In this document: piece by piece, positions 7,604 to 17,086 of the stretch | Layout of the letters: each line of letters opens with the position of its first letter | Numbering within the stretch: position 1 is the stretch's first letter | DNA from: Kitasatospora albolonga | Lineage (GTDB): Bacteria > Actinomycetota > Actinomycetes > Streptomycetales > Streptomycetaceae | Length of the DNA stretch: 64,000 bases | NCBI GenBank assembly: GCA_002082585.1 | Contig: CP020563.1 | Span: 6,132,001 to 6,196,000, forward strand | Direction of reading: 5' to 3' | The notes under the pieces: model-generated | What the model was told of the DNA's origin: nothing | The model's database searches: none | Seen by the model: only the letters and a program-made list of their open reading frames with translations | Program-made: the position numbers and the translations under genes

Positions 7604-9820
7604 ATGGATCGCGTGTCCTCGTTCGATGAACCTCTCAAGAAGCTGCTCGGCGGAGCCACCGCGAAGGTGATGGCCGAACACCTCGACCTGCACACGGTCG
7701 GTGATCTGCTGCACCACTACCCGCGGCGGTACGAGGAGCGCGGCAGGCTGACCGCGCTGGCCGACCTCCCGCTGGACGAGCACGTCACGGTGGTCGCCCA
7801 GGTCGCCGACGCCCGCATCCTGATGTTCAACAACGGCCGGGGCAAGCGCCTGGAGGTCACCCTGACCGACGGCAGCGGCCGTCTCCAGCTGGTCTTCTTC
7901 GGCCACGGCGTCCACAAGCCGCACAAGGAGCTCCTCCCGGGCCGCCAGGCGATGTTCGCGGGCAAGGTCTCCGTCTTCAACCGCAAGATGCAGCTCGCCC
8001 ACCCCACGTACCAACTGCTCGACGCCTCCGACGCCGACGAGGCGACCGAGGCCGTGGACGCCTTCGCCGGACGGCTGCTGCCGATCTACCCCGCCTGCAA
8101 GCAGCTCGACTCCTGGCGCATCGCCAAGGCCGTGGACGCCGTCCTGCCCAGCGCGCGGGACGCGGTGGACCCGCTGCCCGCCTCCCTGCGCGAGGGGCGC
8201 GGCTTCACCCCGCTGCCCGAGGCCCTGCTCAAGGTGCACCGGCCGCAGACCAAGGCCGACATCGAGGATGCCAGGGCCCGGCTCAAGTGGGACGAGGCGT
8301 TCGTCCTCCAGGTCGCCCTGGCCCGCCGCCGGTACGCCGACACCCAGCTGCCCGCCGTCGCCCGCCGCCCCGTGGCCGACGGCCTGCTGGACGCGTTCGA
8401 CGCCAAGCTGCCGTTCACCCTCACCGAGGGCCAGCAGAAGGTCAGCAAGGAGATCTTCGACGATCTGGCCACCGAGCACCCGATGCACCGCCTCCTCCAG
8501 GGGGAGGTGGGATCGGGGAAGACGATGGTGGCCCTGCGCGCCATGCTCGCCGTGGTCGACGCGGGCGGCCAGGCCGCGATGCTCGCCCCGACCGAAGTCC
8601 TGGCCCAGCAGCACCACCGCTCGATCACTGAGATGATGGGCGAGCTGGCGGAAGGCGGCATGCTGGGCGGCTCGGACCGGGGGACCAAGGTCGTGCTCCT
8701 CACCGGCTCCATGGGGACGGCCGCCCGCAGGCAGGCCCTGCTCGACCTGGTCACCGGCGAGGCCGGGATCGTCATCGGCACCCACGCCCTCATCGAGGAC
8801 AAGGTCCAGTTCCACGATCTGGGCCTGGTCGTGGTGGACGAGCAGCACCGCTTCGGCGTCGAACAGCGCGACGCCCTCCGCTCCAAGGGCAAGCAGCCGC
8901 CCCACCTCCTCGTCATGACCGCCACCCCCATTCCCCGTACGGTCGCGATGACGGTCTTCGGCGACCTGGAGACCTCCGTCCTCGACCAGCTCCCGGCCGG
9001 CCGCTCCCCGATCGCCAGCCATGTCGTCCCCGCCAAGGACAAGCCGCACTTCCTCGCCCGCGCCTGGGAACGCGTCGCTGAGGAGGTGGAGAACGGCCAC
9101 CAGGCGTACGTGGTCTGCCCCCGCATCGGGGACGAGGCCGAGGAGGACGGGAAGGGCGCGAAGAAGGCCAAGGCCACGAAGGCGGCCGAGGAGGACCCCG
9201 AGAAGCGGCCCCCGCTCGCCGTCCTGGAGGTCGCGGACGAGCTGCGGAAGGGCGCGCTGGCCGGGCTGGGCGTCGAGGTGCTCCACGGGCGGATGCACCC
9301 CGACGAGAAGGACGACGTGATGCGCCGGTTCGCCGCCGGGGACGTCCACGTCCTGGTCGCCACCACCGTCATCGAGGTCGGCGTCAACGTCCCCAACGCC
9401 ACCGCCATGGTGATCATGGACGCCGACCGGTTCGGCGTCTCCCAGCTCCACCAGCTCCGCGGCCGGGTCGGCCGCGGCTCGGCCCCCGGGCTCTGCCTGC
9501 TGGTCAGCGAGGCCCACGAGGCGAGCCCCGCCCGCGCCCGCCTCTCCGCCGTCGCCGCCACCCTGGACGGCTTCGAGCTCTCCCGGATCGACCTGGAGCA
9601 GCGCCGCGAGGGCGATGTGCTCGGCCAGGCCCAGTCCGGGGTGCGCTCCTCGCTGCGGATGCTCACCGTCATCGACGACGAGGAGGTGATCGCCGCCGCC
9701 CGCGAGGAGGCCGTCGCGATCGTCGCCGCCGACCCGGAGCTGGAGCACCTGCCGGAGCTGCGCACGGTGCTGGCCGCGCTGCTGGACAAGGACCGGGAGG
9801 AGTATCTCGACAAGGGGTGA
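7604..9820 (+). CDS. recG: ATP-dependent DNA helicase RecG
   Basis: RecG is a superfamily 2 helicase that reverses stalled replication forks and migrates branched DNA. The roughly 738-residue protein has an N-terminal wedge/OB domain. Helicase motifs follow: Walker A GEVGSGKTMVALR near residue 300, the DEQHRFG box near 412, TATPIPRT, and QLRGRVGRGSAPG near 620. An insert rich in Lys, Glu and Ala at about residues 515-540, between motifs III and IV, is longer than in enterobacteria but common in actinobacteria. The start is uncertain: ATG 7583, ATG 7604 and GTG 7613 are all in frame and none has a clear ribosome binding site. Confidence 0.95.
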   Translation: MDRVSSFDEPLKKLLGGATAKVMAEHLDLHTVGDLLHHYPRRYEERGRLTALADLPLDEHVTVVAQVADARILMFNNGRGKRLEVTLTDGSGRLQLVFFGHGVHKPHKELLPGRQAMFAGKVSVFNRKMQLAHPTYQLLDASDADEATEAVDAFAGRLLPIYPACKQLDSWRIAKAVDAVLPSARDAVDPLPASLREGRGFTPLPEALLKVHRPQTKADIEDARARLKWDEAFVLQVALARRRYADTQLPAVARRPVADGLLDAFDAKLPFTLTEGQQKVSKEIFDDLATEHPMHRLLQGEVGSGKTMVALRAMLAVVDAGGQAAMLAPTEVLAQQHHRSITEMMGELAEGGMLGGSDRGTKVVLLTGSMGTAARRQALLDLVTGEAGIVIGTHALIEDKVQFHDLGLVVVDEQHRFGVEQRDALRSKGKQPPHLLVMTATPIPRTVAMTVFGDLETSVLDQLPAGRSPIASHVVPAKDKPHFLARAWERVAEEVENGHQAYVVCPRIGDEAEEDGKGAKKAKATKAAEEDPEKRPPLAVLEVADELRKGALAGLGVEVLHGRMHPDEKDDVMRRFAAGDVHVLVATTVIEVGVNVPNATAMVIMDADRFGVSQLHQLRGRVGRGSAPGLCLLVSEAHEASPARARLSAVAATLDGFELSRIDLEQRREGDVLGQAQSGVRSSLRMLTVIDDEEVIAAAREEAVAIVAADPELEHLPELRTVLAALLDKDREEYLDKG

Positions 9821-9875
9821 GCGCCCGGGGGCCGCCCTGCCGGTGCGGGCCGCACGCCATATCGTGGACGGACAG

Positions 9876-9977
9876 CCCGCACCCGGCTCGCGTACGGACG
9901 GCCCGTACCCGATCGCGTACGGGCGGCCGCACCCGGCTCGCGTACGGGCGGGCCCGTATCCACTCGCGTACGGGCGG
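9876..9977. repeat. Four tandem 25-26 base repeats between recG and rsmD
   Basis: Four imperfect units lie head to tail at 9876-9901, 9902-9926, 9927-9951 and 9952-9977. Each ends in GCGTACGGGCGG or a one-base variant. Units 1 and 3 share CCGCACCCGGCTCGCG; units 2 and 4 share CCCGTA. The array fills most of the 214-base gap between recG and rsmD. It can be read as coding upstream of rsmD, but the peptide would be low complexity and unlike RsmD. Confidence 0.85.
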
Positions 9978-10034
9978 CACGCGCCCACCGCGAGCCGTCT
10001 CCCGCACGCCCCCGACCCCGAGGACCCGACACCC

Positions 10035-10619
10035 ATGACCCGCGTGATCGCCGGATCGGCCGGCGGACGCCGCCTGGCCGTACCGCCCGGCACCGGCACC
10101 CGCCCCACCTCCGACCGTGCGCGGGAGGGCCTGTTCTCCACCTGGGAAGCGCTGCTCGGCACCCTCGAAGGCATCCGGGTCGCCGACCTGTACGCCGGAT
10201 CGGGCGCCGTCGGCCTCGAAGCGCTCTCCCGGGGCGCGGTGCACGCCCTGCTCGTCGAGGCGGACCAGAAGGCGGTGCGCACCGTCCGGGACAACGTCCG
10301 CACCCTCGGTCTGCCCGGCGCCGAGGTACGGACCGGCAGAGCCGAGCAGATCGTGACCGGACCGGCGCCCTCGGACCCGTACGACGTCGTCTTCCTGGAC
10401 CCGCCGTACGCCGTCACCGACGACGATCTTCGCGAGATCCTGCTCACACTCCGTGCCCAGGGGTGGCTCACGGACGATGCGCTCGTCACCGTGGAACGCA
10501 GCACCCGGGGCGGAGAATTCGGCTGGCCCGCCGGATTCGAGCCACTGCGGGCCCGTCGCTACGGCGAGGGAACGCTTTGGTACGGTCGCGCCGCCGCTAC
10601 GTGCGAAGACGCACGATGA
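10035..10619 (+). CDS. rsmD: 16S rRNA (guanine966-N2)-methyltransferase
   Basis: RsmD uses S-adenosylmethionine to methylate G966 of 16S rRNA in the small subunit. The 194-residue protein starts with [18 protein letters not shown], typical of the family. It has the SAM-binding motif [20 protein letters not shown] near residue 50 and the catalytic FLDPPYAV near 120. The ATG at 10035 is chosen because homology begins there and GAGGA lies ten bases upstream. The frame stays open further 5' through the repeat array, which would give a longer low-complexity N-terminus. coaD follows after 26 bases. Confidence 0.94.
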   Translation: MTRVIAGSAGGRRLAVPPGTGTRPTSDRAREGLFSTWEALLGTLEGIRVADLYAGSGAVGLEALSRGAVHALLVEADQKAVRTVRDNVRTLGLPGAEVRTGRAEQIVTGPAPSDPYDVVFLDPPYAVTDDDLREILLTLRAQGWLTDDALVTVERSTRGGEFGWPAGFEPLRARRYGEGTLWYGRAAATCEDAR

Positions 10620-10645
10620 CCGGACCGGAGAGCGAGGGAATCACA

Positions 10646-11125
10646 GTGCGCCGCGCCGTCTGTCCGGGGTCTTTCGACCCCATCACCAACGGACATCTCG
10701 ACATCATCGGACGAGCCTCGAAGCTGTACGACGTGGTGCATGTGGCGGTGATGATCAACCAGTCCAAGAAGGGGCTGTTCACCGTCGACGAGCGGATCGA
10801 GCTGATCCGCGAGGTCACCGCCGGCTTCGGCAACGTGGAGGTGGAGTCCTTCCACGGACTGCTGGTCGACTTCTGCAAGCAGCGGGAGATCCCGGCGATC
10901 GTGAAGGGCCTGCGGGCCGTCAGCGACTTCGACTACGAGCTCCAGATGGCCCAGATGAACAACGGCCTCTCGGGCGTCGAGACGCTCTTCGTACCGACCA
11001 ATCCCACGTACAGCTTCCTGTCGTCCTCCCTGGTCAAGGAGGTCGCGACCTGGGGCGGCGATGTCTCCCACCTGCTGCCGCCCACGGTCCACGAGGCGCT
11101 CATAGAGCGTCTGGGCAAGCGCTGA
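10646..11125 (+). CDS. coaD: Pantetheine-phosphate adenylyltransferase
   Basis: CoaD transfers AMP from ATP to 4'-phosphopantetheine, the penultimate step of coenzyme A synthesis. The 159-residue protein has the nucleotidyltransferase signature [14 protein letters not shown] at residues 8-21 and the conserved [33 protein letters not shown] occupies the place of the ISSTxVR motif. The GTG at 10646 gives exactly the usual family length and has GAGGGA six bases upstream. An alternative ATG at 10616 overlaps the rsmD stop and would add ten residues. The rsmD-coaD pair is widely conserved. Confidence 0.95.
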   Translation: MRRAVCPGSFDPITNGHLDIIGRASKLYDVVHVAVMINQSKKGLFTVDERIELIREVTAGFGNVEVESFHGLLVDFCKQREIPAIVKGLRAVSDFDYELQMAQMNNGLSGVETLFVPTNPTYSFLSSSLVKEVATWGGDVSHLLPPTVHEALIERLGKR

Positions 11126-11241
11126 ACCCCTGACGGGCCGTCACCAGGTGTCGGACGGCCGCCGACTGGCCTTACAGTCGTCCCGTCCGTCTCCAACGGA
11201 GCAGCAGCTTCAACAGAGCAGCAGAGAGTGGCGAGCACACG

Positions 11242-12366
11242 GTGGACGTGCAGAAGAAGCTCGACGAGATCGTCGAAGCGGTCGGGAACGCCCGCGCCAT
11301 GCCCATGTCGGCCTCGTGCGTGGTCAACCGCGCCGAGCTGCTCGCCATGCTCGAAGAGGTGCGCGAGGCCCTGCCCGGCTCGCTCGCCCAGGCCCAGGAG
11401 CTGATCGGCGGCCAGGAGCAGTTCGCCGAGCAGGCCCGGCAGGAGGCCGACCGGATCATCCGGTCCGCCCACGCCGAGCGCGCCTCCCTGATCGCCGAGA
11501 CCGAGATCGCCCGCCGGTCGCAGAGCGAGGCCGACCGGATTCTCTCCGAGGCCCGCCGCGAGGCCGAGGAGGTCCGGGCCGAGGCCGACGACTACGTCGA
11601 CAGCAAGCTCGCCAACTTCGAAGTCGTCCTCACCAAGACCATCGGCTCCGTGGACCGGGGCCGCGAGAAGCTGCTCGGCCGGGGCCGGGGCCTGGACGAG
11701 CAGGGCTACGAGGACCCCGACTTCACCGAGGCCCCCGAGCGCAGCGCCGACCCCGAGACGCTGAAGCAGCGGGCGGACGCGTACGTGGACGCCAAGTTCG
11801 GCGCCTTCGAGGCGGTGCTCGCCAAGACCCTGGAGGCGGTCGGCCGCGGCAGGCAGAAGCTGCACGGCCGGGTCGCCACCGACGATCTGGGCGCCCACAT
11901 GGCCGCCCAGGACGCGGCGGGCGCCCAGGGCCACACCAGCGACGCCGACTATCTGGCCGGACTCGCCGAACTCGCCACCCCGGAGCCGCAGCAGGCGCCC
12001 CAGCAGCCCCTCTACCAGGAGCAGCAGCCCGCACAGGCCCCCGAGCCGGGCTACGCGCAGGCGGAGTACGGACAGGCCGAGTACGCGCAGGCGTCCTACG
12101 GCTACCAGGAGCAGCAGCAGCCCCACCAGCAGGTCCCGGACCCCTACGGCTACCAGCAGGTCCCGGACCCGTACGCGGCCTACCAGCAGCCCGCCTACGA
12201 CCCGAACCAGTACCCGCCGCAGCCGCAGGGCCAGCCCGACTACGGCTGGCAGCAGCAGCCCCAGGTGCCCGCCCAGCAGAACCAGGGCGCGCTGGACGAG
12301 ACCAGCCTCTTCGACACCAGCATGATCGACCTGGAGCAGCTGCGCCGCTACGAAGAGGGCCGCTGA
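11242..12366 (+). CDS. DivIVA-like coiled-coil protein (cell division initiation family)
   Basis: The 374-residue protein has three parts. Residues 1-75 are a conserved head (KLDEIVEAVGNARAMPMSAS). Residues 75-230 are a charged helical region with Ala/Glu/Arg heptads, in which YVDSKLANFEVVLTKT and YVDAKFGAFEAVLAKT form an internal duplication. The C-terminal third is rich in Gln, Pro and Tyr (VPDPYGYQQ, VPDPYAAYQQ) and probably disordered. Related Streptomyces proteins are annotated as cell division initiation or ATP synthase b-like proteins, but their function is not established. It lies between coaD and the rpmF unit. The GTG start has no strong ribosome binding site. Confidence 0.8.
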   Translation: MDVQKKLDEIVEAVGNARAMPMSASCVVNRAELLAMLEEVREALPGSLAQAQELIGGQEQFAEQARQEADRIIRSAHAERASLIAETEIARRSQSEADRILSEARREAEEVRAEADDYVDSKLANFEVVLTKTIGSVDRGREKLLGRGRGLDEQGYEDPDFTEAPERSADPETLKQRADAYVDAKFGAFEAVLAKTLEAVGRGRQKLHGRVATDDLGAHMAAQDAAGAQGHTSDADYLAGLAELATPEPQQAPQQPLYQEQQPAQAPEPGYAQAEYGQAEYAQASYGYQEQQQPHQQVPDPYGYQQVPDPYAAYQQPAYDPNQYPPQPQGQPDYGWQQQPQVPAQQNQGALDETSLFDTSMIDLEQLRRYEEGR

Positions 12367-12601
12367 CCGACGGGGCCACCGGCCCGGGGCTGGGCCGATT
12401 GGGTGCTGAGCGGTCCGTCCAGTATCCTGAATCCTCGGTCGCGCATAGGTCCGCGATCTCGGCTGCCCGTTTCGCCCGGCGAAGCGGAGACGGTACGACT
12501 CGGGACCGGAGACGACCCTTCCCCTTCGCAGCGAGCACGACACCCATGATTCGAAAGCAGGAAACGCCCTGAACGGCCACCTCGACCACCGCAACCCTCT
12601 C

Positions 12602-13210
12602 GTGTTCGATACGCGCGAGCTGGGTCGGCGTCCCGGTGCCCTGAAGCGGCTCTCCCGCACGGTGGACGCACCCGGTTCACCGGTTCTCGGTATCGACGGC
12701 GTCATCGGTGTGCCGGAAGGCGCACCGCTGGAGCTGGACCTCCGGCTCGAATCGGTCATGGAAGGGGTGCTTGTCACAGGGACCGCCCGTGCGAGCGCCG
12801 AGGGGGAGTGCGTAAGGTGTCTGGAGCCGCTGACCGTCGAGGTCGACGCGGATTTCCAGGAGATGTTCTCGTACCCTGACGCCGATGACCGGGGCCGCCC
12901 TGCGGACCCGGCCGACGACGCGGAGGACGACGAGGACAGGTTCTTCCTCGAGGACGGCCTGTTCGACCTCGAGTCAGTGCTGCGTGACGCGGTAGTGCTC
13001 GCACTGCCCATGCAGCCGGTGTGCAAGGAGACCTGCGCCGGTCTGTGTTCCGAATGCGGAATCAGGCTGGACGAGAACCCGGGCCACCACCACGATGCCG
13101 TCGACATCCGTTGGGCGGCACTGCAAGGACTCGCCGAGACCGTTCAGGACGGCGAGAAGGACAACATGGGCGGCGCCGAACCGGGCGTCGACGAGAAGCA
13201 GGAGAAGTAG
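12602..13210 (+). CDS. YceD family (DUF177) protein, partner of rpmF
   Basis: YceD/DUF177 proteins are encoded directly upstream of rpmF across bacteria and are linked to 23S rRNA or large-subunit maturation. This 202-residue form has the [18 protein letters not shown] core, a CVRC pair and a [13 protein letters not shown] cysteine cluster that probably binds zinc. An acidic stretch lies near residue 110. The GTG at 12602 has no ribosome binding site. Eleven codons upstream, an in-frame CTG at 12569 follows AGGAAA at the right distance and would add a segment (HLDHRNPLV) that I recall as conserved in relatives. The true start may therefore be the CTG. rpmF follows two bases after the stop. 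Confidence 0.9.
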   Translation: MFDTRELGRRPGALKRLSRTVDAPGSPVLGIDGVIGVPEGAPLELDLRLESVMEGVLVTGTARASAEGECVRCLEPLTVEVDADFQEMFSYPDADDRGRPADPADDAEDDEDRFFLEDGLFDLESVLRDAVVLALPMQPVCKETCAGLCSECGIRLDENPGHHHDAVDIRWAALQGLAETVQDGEKDNMGGAEPGVDEKQEK

Positions 13211-13212
13211 CC

Positions 13213-13386
13213 GTGGCTGTTCCGAAGCGGAAGATGTCGCGCAGCAACACGCGCCACCGCCGGTCGCAGTGGAAGGCTGCGGTCCCCACCCTGGTTTCGT
13301 GCGAGCGTTGCCAGGAGCCGAAGCTCCAGCACATTGCGTGCCCGAGCTGCGGCACCTACAACAAGCGCCAGGTCCTCGAGGTCTGA
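13213..13386 (+). CDS. rpmF: 50S ribosomal protein L32 (zinc-binding type)
   Basis: This 57-residue L32 of the large ribosomal subunit has the basic start [20 protein letters not shown]. Its two cysteine pairs, CERC and CPSC, form a zinc ribbon. The GTG start follows the YceD stop by two bases, with AGGAGAAG upstream. rnc follows immediately. The order yceD-rpmF-rnc-mutM-smc is a classic conserved cluster, interrupted here between mutM and smc. Confidence 0.97.
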   Translation: MAVPKRKMSRSNTRHRRSQWKAAVPTLVSCERCQEPKLQHIACPSCGTYNKRQVLEV

Positions 13387-13405
13387 GCGGCTGGTGAGAG
13401 GCCCG

Positions 13406-14230
13406 ATGTCTGAGTTGTCCAGCGCCAAGAAGCAGGCAGACAACGTCAACACAGCCTCGTCCCACACGCTTCTGGAAGGGCGGCTCGGGTATCACCTCGA
13501 GTCCGCCCTTCTGGTGCGTGCGCTGACCCACCGTTCGTACGCGTACGAGAACGGCGGTCTGCCCACCAACGAGCGGCTCGAGTTCCTCGGGGACTCGGTG
13601 CTCGGCCTGGTGGTCACGGACACGCTGTACCGCACCCACCCCGACCTGCCCGAAGGCCAGCTGGCCAAGTTGCGGGCCGCGGTGGTCAACTCGCGTGCGC
13701 TTGCGGAAGTGGGCCGCGGCCTCGAACTCGGCTCCTTCATCCGGCTCGGCCGCGGTGAAGAGGGCACGGGCGGCCGGGACAAGGCTTCCATCCTCGCCGA
13801 CACCCTGGAAGCGGTGATCGGCGCGGTCTATCTCGACCAGGGCCTCGGCGCGGCCTCGGAGCTGGTCCACCGGCTCTTCGACCCGCTGATCGACAGGTCC
13901 TCCAACCTCGGCGCCGGCCTGGACTGGAAGACCAGCCTCCAGGAGCTCACCGCGAGCGAGAGCCTCGGAGTCCCCGAGTACCTCGTCACGGAGACCGGCC
14001 CGGACCACGAGAAGACCTTCACTGCTGCTGCTCGCGTCGGTGGTGTCTCGTACGGCACCGGCACCGGCCGTAGCAAGAAGGAAGCGGAGCAGCAGGCGGC
14101 CGAGTCCGCCTGGCGCGAGATCAGCGCCGCCGCCGAGGCACGGCAGGCCGCGGAGAAGTCCGCCGCCGACGGAGGGGCCGCCGACACCCCTGCCGAACCG
14201 TCGCCCGACACGGACGCCGCTCCGGCCTGA
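13406..14230 (+). CDS. rnc: Ribonuclease III
   Basis: RNase III cuts double-stranded RNA during rRNA processing and mRNA decay. In Streptomyces it also affects antibiotic production (the absB locus). The 274-residue protein has the catalytic signature [13 protein letters not shown] near residue 50, the second acidic site [15 protein letters not shown] near 132, and a C-terminal dsRNA-binding domain ending [16 protein letters not shown]. An Ala/Pro-rich tail of about 35 residues follows. The ATG at 13406 is chosen because GAGAGG stands six bases before it. A strong hairpin follows. Confidence 0.96.
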   Translation: MSELSSAKKQADNVNTASSHTLLEGRLGYHLESALLVRALTHRSYAYENGGLPTNERLEFLGDSVLGLVVTDTLYRTHPDLPEGQLAKLRAAVVNSRALAEVGRGLELGSFIRLGRGEEGTGGRDKASILADTLEAVIGAVYLDQGLGAASELVHRLFDPLIDRSSNLGAGLDWKTSLQELTASESLGVPEYLVTETGPDHEKTFTAAARVGGVSYGTGTGRSKKEAEQQAAESAWREISAAAEARQAAEKSAADGGAADTPAEPSPDTDAAPA

Positions 14231-14240
14231 AGCAGCACGC

Positions 14241-14275
14241 CGAACCCCTCGGTGCCACGCGCACCGGGGGGTTCG
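14241..14275 (+). terminator. Terminator hairpin after rnc
   Basis: A 15-base-pair stem with one wobble (14241-14255 with 14261-14275) and a CACGC loop lies ten bases after the rnc stop, in the gap before mutM. Confidence 0.75.
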
Positions 14276-14339
14276 TCCTGTCCCGGGGAGCCGGTCCCGT
14301 GCTCCCGTACTACCGTCGTCGTGTCTGGAGTGGTCCACC

Positions 14340-15200
14340 GTGCCCGAGCTGCCCGAGGTCGAAGTCGTACGCCGGGGCCTCGAGCGCTGGGTCAGCGGCC
14401 GGACCGTCACCGAGGTCGAGGTCCTGCACCCGCGCTCGGTCCGCCGCCACCTCGCGGGCGGCCCGGACTTCGCGGCCCGGCTGCGCGGGGTCCGGTTCGG
14501 TACGGCGATGCGGCGCGGCAAGTACCTCTGGGTGCCGATAGACGAGGCCGCCTCCTCGCTGCTGGGCCACCTCGGCATGAGCGGGCAGCTGCTGGTGCAG
14601 CCCACGGACGCGCCCGACGAGAAGCACCTGCGGATCAGGATGCGGTTCGACGACGCCCTCGGCACCGAGCTGCGCTTCGTCGACCAGCGCACCTTCGGCG
14701 GGCTCTCGCTCCACGACACCACCCCCGACGGGCTGCCCGACACCATCGCGCACATCGCCCGGGACCCGCTCGACCCGCTCTTCGACGACGCCGCGTTCCA
14801 CACGGCCCTGCGTCTGCGCCGTACGACGGTCAAGCGCGCGCTCCTGGACCAGTCGCTGATCAGCGGGGTCGGCAACATCTACGCGGACGAGGCGCTCTGG
14901 CGCGCCAAGCTGCACTACGACCGGCCCACCGCCACCCTCACCCGTCCCAAGTCCGCCGAGCTGCTCGGCCACGCCCGGGACGTGATGAACGCGGCCCTCG
15001 CCCAGGGCGGCACCAGCTTCGACAGCCTCTACGTCAACGTGAACGGCGAGTCCGGCTACTTCGACCGCTCGCTCGACGCGTACGGCAGGGAGGGCGAGCC
15101 GTGCCGCCGCTGCGGGACGCCGATGCGCCGCCGCGCCTGGATGAACCGGTCCAGCTACTTCTGCCCGCGCTGTCAGCGCCCGCCGCGCGTCTCGTCGTAA
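14340..15200 (+). CDS. mutM: Formamidopyrimidine-DNA glycosylase
   Basis: MutM (Fpg) removes 8-oxoguanine and ring-opened purines and cuts the resulting abasic site. The 286-residue protein starts with [14 protein letters not shown], so processed Pro2 and Glu3 would be the catalytic residues. The central [20 protein letters not shown] helix-two-turn-helix is present. The C-terminal zinc finger has the pairs CRRC and CPRC. The GTG at 14340 is fixed by the requirement for Pro as second residue. The 3' end overlaps the convergent HxlR-type gene by 28 bases. Confidence 0.96.
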   Translation: MPELPEVEVVRRGLERWVSGRTVTEVEVLHPRSVRRHLAGGPDFAARLRGVRFGTAMRRGKYLWVPIDEAASSLLGHLGMSGQLLVQPTDAPDEKHLRIRMRFDDALGTELRFVDQRTFGGLSLHDTTPDGLPDTIAHIARDPLDPLFDDAAFHTALRLRRTTVKRALLDQSLISGVGNIYADEALWRAKLHYDRPTATLTRPKSAELLGHARDVMNAALAQGGTSFDSLYVNVNGESGYFDRSLDAYGREGEPCRRCGTPMRRRAWMNRSSYFCPRCQRPPRVSS

Positions 15201-15559
15201 CGGCTCCGGGCGGTCAGCACGTCGTCCATCCGCCCCTCGACGAGACGGATCAGCCCGAGAAGCCGCTCCGCGACCTCGCGGCCGAGCGGGGTCAGCTCGT
15301 AGTCCACGCGCGGCGGGCTGACCGGCTGCGCCTCGCGCAGGACGAGCCCGTCCCGCTCCAGGGCGTGCAGGGTCTGGGAGAGCATCTTCTCGCTGACCCC
15401 GTCGACCCGGCGGCGCAGCGCGTTGAACCGGAGGCCCTCCTCGTACAGCGCGCCCAGCGTCAGGCTGCCCCAGCGCCCGGTGACATGCTCCAGCGTGGAG
15501 CGCGAGGGGCACTGCCGGGAGAAGACGTCGAAGGCGAGGTCGTCCGCGTCGCTGGCCAT
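15173..15559 (-). CDS. HxlR-type winged-helix transcriptional regulator
   Basis: The 128-residue protein has the HxlR layout. A Cys near the N-terminus ([18 protein letters not shown]) is followed by a winged helix-turn-helix ([20 protein letters not shown]) and a short wing ending [12 protein letters not shown]. Members act as dimeric repressors or redox/aldehyde sensors, often controlling a neighbouring oxidoreductase. Here the gene is convergent with mutM and overlaps it by 28 bases, and no obvious target lies next to it. The ATG start gives the usual length. Confidence 0.9.
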   Translation of the reverse strand: MASDADDLAFDVFSRQCPSRSTLEHVTGRWGSLTLGALYEEGLRFNALRRRVDGVSEKMLSQTLHALERDGLVLREAQPVSPPRVDYELTPLGREVAERLLGLIRLVEGRMDDVLTARSRYDETRGGR

Positions 15560-15629
15560 AGCAGCAGCTTACGGCGGGCGCCTGCGGCTTACGGGGGTGC
15601 CCGAGGCTTACGGGGAGTGCCCTTGCTGG

Positions 15630-16634
15630 TCAGAAGCCGAAGTTCTGGGTCCACCACGGGCCGCCGGAGCCCTCGTGGACGCCGATGCCGATCGTCTTGT
15701 AGTCGCAGTTGAGAATGTTCGCGCGGTGGCCGTCGCTGTTCATCCAGGCGGTCATCACGGCCTGGGCGTCGGCCTGGCCGCGCGCGATGTTCTCCGCGCC
15801 GAGCCCCTGCACACCGGCCTGGGCGGCCCGGTCCCACGGGGTGTCGCCGTCGGGGTCGGTGTGGTCGAAGAAGCCGCGGGCCGCCATGTCCTCGCTGAAG
15901 TTCTGGGCGAGCGAGGTGAGTGCGGTGCTGGTGGTCAGGGGGGAGCAGCCGACCTTCGCGCGCTCCTGGTTCACCAGGGCCAGCACCTCGGCGCGGGCGG
16001 AGGTGTCGGAGGGCGAGGGGGCGGGCTTCGTGGCGGACGGCGGGGCGACGGTCTTCTTCGGCGGCGCCGGGGTCCTGCTCGGCGGGGCGGTGCTCCTGTC
16101 CGGGGCCGGGGCCGCGGAGGGCGCCTTCGACTCCTGGGACGGCGCGGCGGCCGGCTTGCCCGAAGGGGGCGCGGAGGGCGAGGCCGACTTCGACGGGGTC
16201 TTCGACGCACCGGCGGAGGGCGCCTTCGACGCCTTCCCTGACGGGGTCTCGGACGTCTTGGCCGCCTCGGACGTTTCGGAGGGCGTCTTCGACGGGGCCT
16301 GGGGGCGCTCGCTGCCCCGGCTGGCGGGGGTGGCGGACCGGTCGGCCGGGGCGGTGGTGGAGCCGCCCTGCTGGGTCAGGAGGTCGGGGGCGCCGCCGGA
16401 GCGCACCTGGTCGGCCGCGGTGGCGCCGCCCGAGGTGTAGGTGTCGCCGCCGGGGAGCAGCCCCGAGGCGACGGCGACCGCGCCGACCGCCATCGCGGCC
16501 GACGCACCGAGGAGTCCGGTGCGCACGGGCACGGCGGACTTCTTCTTCCGGCGCGTGCCCCGGTGGCCCGAAGCCGTTTTGGCCGCGGGTTCTTCAGCGG
16601 CGGGGCCTGCGGCGGATCGTCGGTGGCGTCCCAT
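15630..16634 (-). CDS. Secreted or membrane-anchored CAP (SCP/PR-1) domain protein
   Basis: The 334-residue protein has a basic cytoplasmic head and one hydrophobic segment at about residues 45-65 (LLGASAAMAVGAVAVASGLL). A long Pro/Ser/Ala/Lys-rich linker of about 130 residues follows, then a C-terminal CAP domain. The CAP signatures are ALVNQERAKVGC, FFDHTDPDGDTPWDR, ENIARG, WMNSDGHRANILN and WWTQNFGF. Bacterial CAP proteins are extracellular and of mostly unknown function. The linker is built of imperfect PSKTPSE/KTPS repeats. The ATG at 16634 opens a 170-base region shared with acyP on the other strand. Confidence 0.92.
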   Translation of the reverse strand: MGRHRRSAAGPAAEEPAAKTASGHRGTRRKKKSAVPVRTGLLGASAAMAVGAVAVASGLLPGGDTYTSGGATAADQVRSGGAPDLLTQQGGSTTAPADRSATPASRGSERPQAPSKTPSETSEAAKTSETPSGKASKAPSAGASKTPSKSASPSAPPSGKPAAAPSQESKAPSAAPAPDRSTAPPSRTPAPPKKTVAPPSATKPAPSPSDTSARAEVLALVNQERAKVGCSPLTTSTALTSLAQNFSEDMAARGFFDHTDPDGDTPWDRAAQAGVQGLGAENIARGQADAQAVMTAWMNSDGHRANILNCDYKTIGIGVHEGSGGPWWTQNFGF

Positions 16635-16707
16635 GCGCTGTGCCTTCCTGATGCTCCGGACGTCGCAGCGACGTCACCCGATTAGCCGGTCGATCTTCGT
16701 CTCACTG

Positions 16708-16725
16708 CTCACCCGATCGAGTGAG
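16708..16725. promoter_or_regulatory. 18-base near-palindrome upstream of the CAP gene
   Basis: CTCACCCGATCGAGTGAG is a palindrome apart from one position. It is centred about 83 bases upstream of the CAP-protein start and about 88 bases upstream of acyP. A related core, ACTCGATCGAGT, occurs at 26875-26886 between the primase-domain gene and nsdA. It may be a binding site for a dimeric regulator; none can be named. Confidence 0.4.
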
Positions 16726-16804
16726 GCTATTGCGACGGGACTGTACGCCATGGGTCAAAGGGGCCGCCGTGCTCTTGGAGCAATTGGCCCGTTAGCGTTC
16801 GGGC

Positions 16805-17086
16805 ATGAACGAAGATGCACGCCTGGTCGTCTGGGTACGCGGCCGAGTACAGCAAGTAGGGTTCCGCTGGTTCACCAGGGCAAACGCTTTGGAGATCGGT
16901 GGACTCGTGGGCTTTGCACTTAATCTCGACGACGGCCGGGTACAGGTGGTGGCCGAGGGATCGCGTGACAATTGCCACCGTCTGCTGGATTGGCTGCGCT
17001 CCGACGACACTCCCGGGCGCGTGGACGGAGTCACTGAGATCTGGGACACCCCGCGCGGCGGTTACGACGGATTCGCCATCCGCTGA
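16805..17086 (+). CDS. acyP: Acylphosphatase
   Basis: Acylphosphatase hydrolyses the carboxyl-phosphate bond of acyl phosphates. This 93-residue protein has the complete signature [16 protein letters not shown] with the catalytic arginine, and [14 protein letters not shown] with the catalytic asparagine. It ends ...GYDGFAIR in place of the common F.IR. The ATG at 16805 is the first start in a conserved frame. It is transcribed away from the CAP gene. The next gene in the same direction is 450 bases downstream. Confidence 0.94.
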   Translation: MNEDARLVVWVRGRVQQVGFRWFTRANALEIGGLVGFALNLDDGRVQVVAEGSRDNCHRLLDWLRSDDTPGRVDGVTEIWDTPRGGYDGFAIR

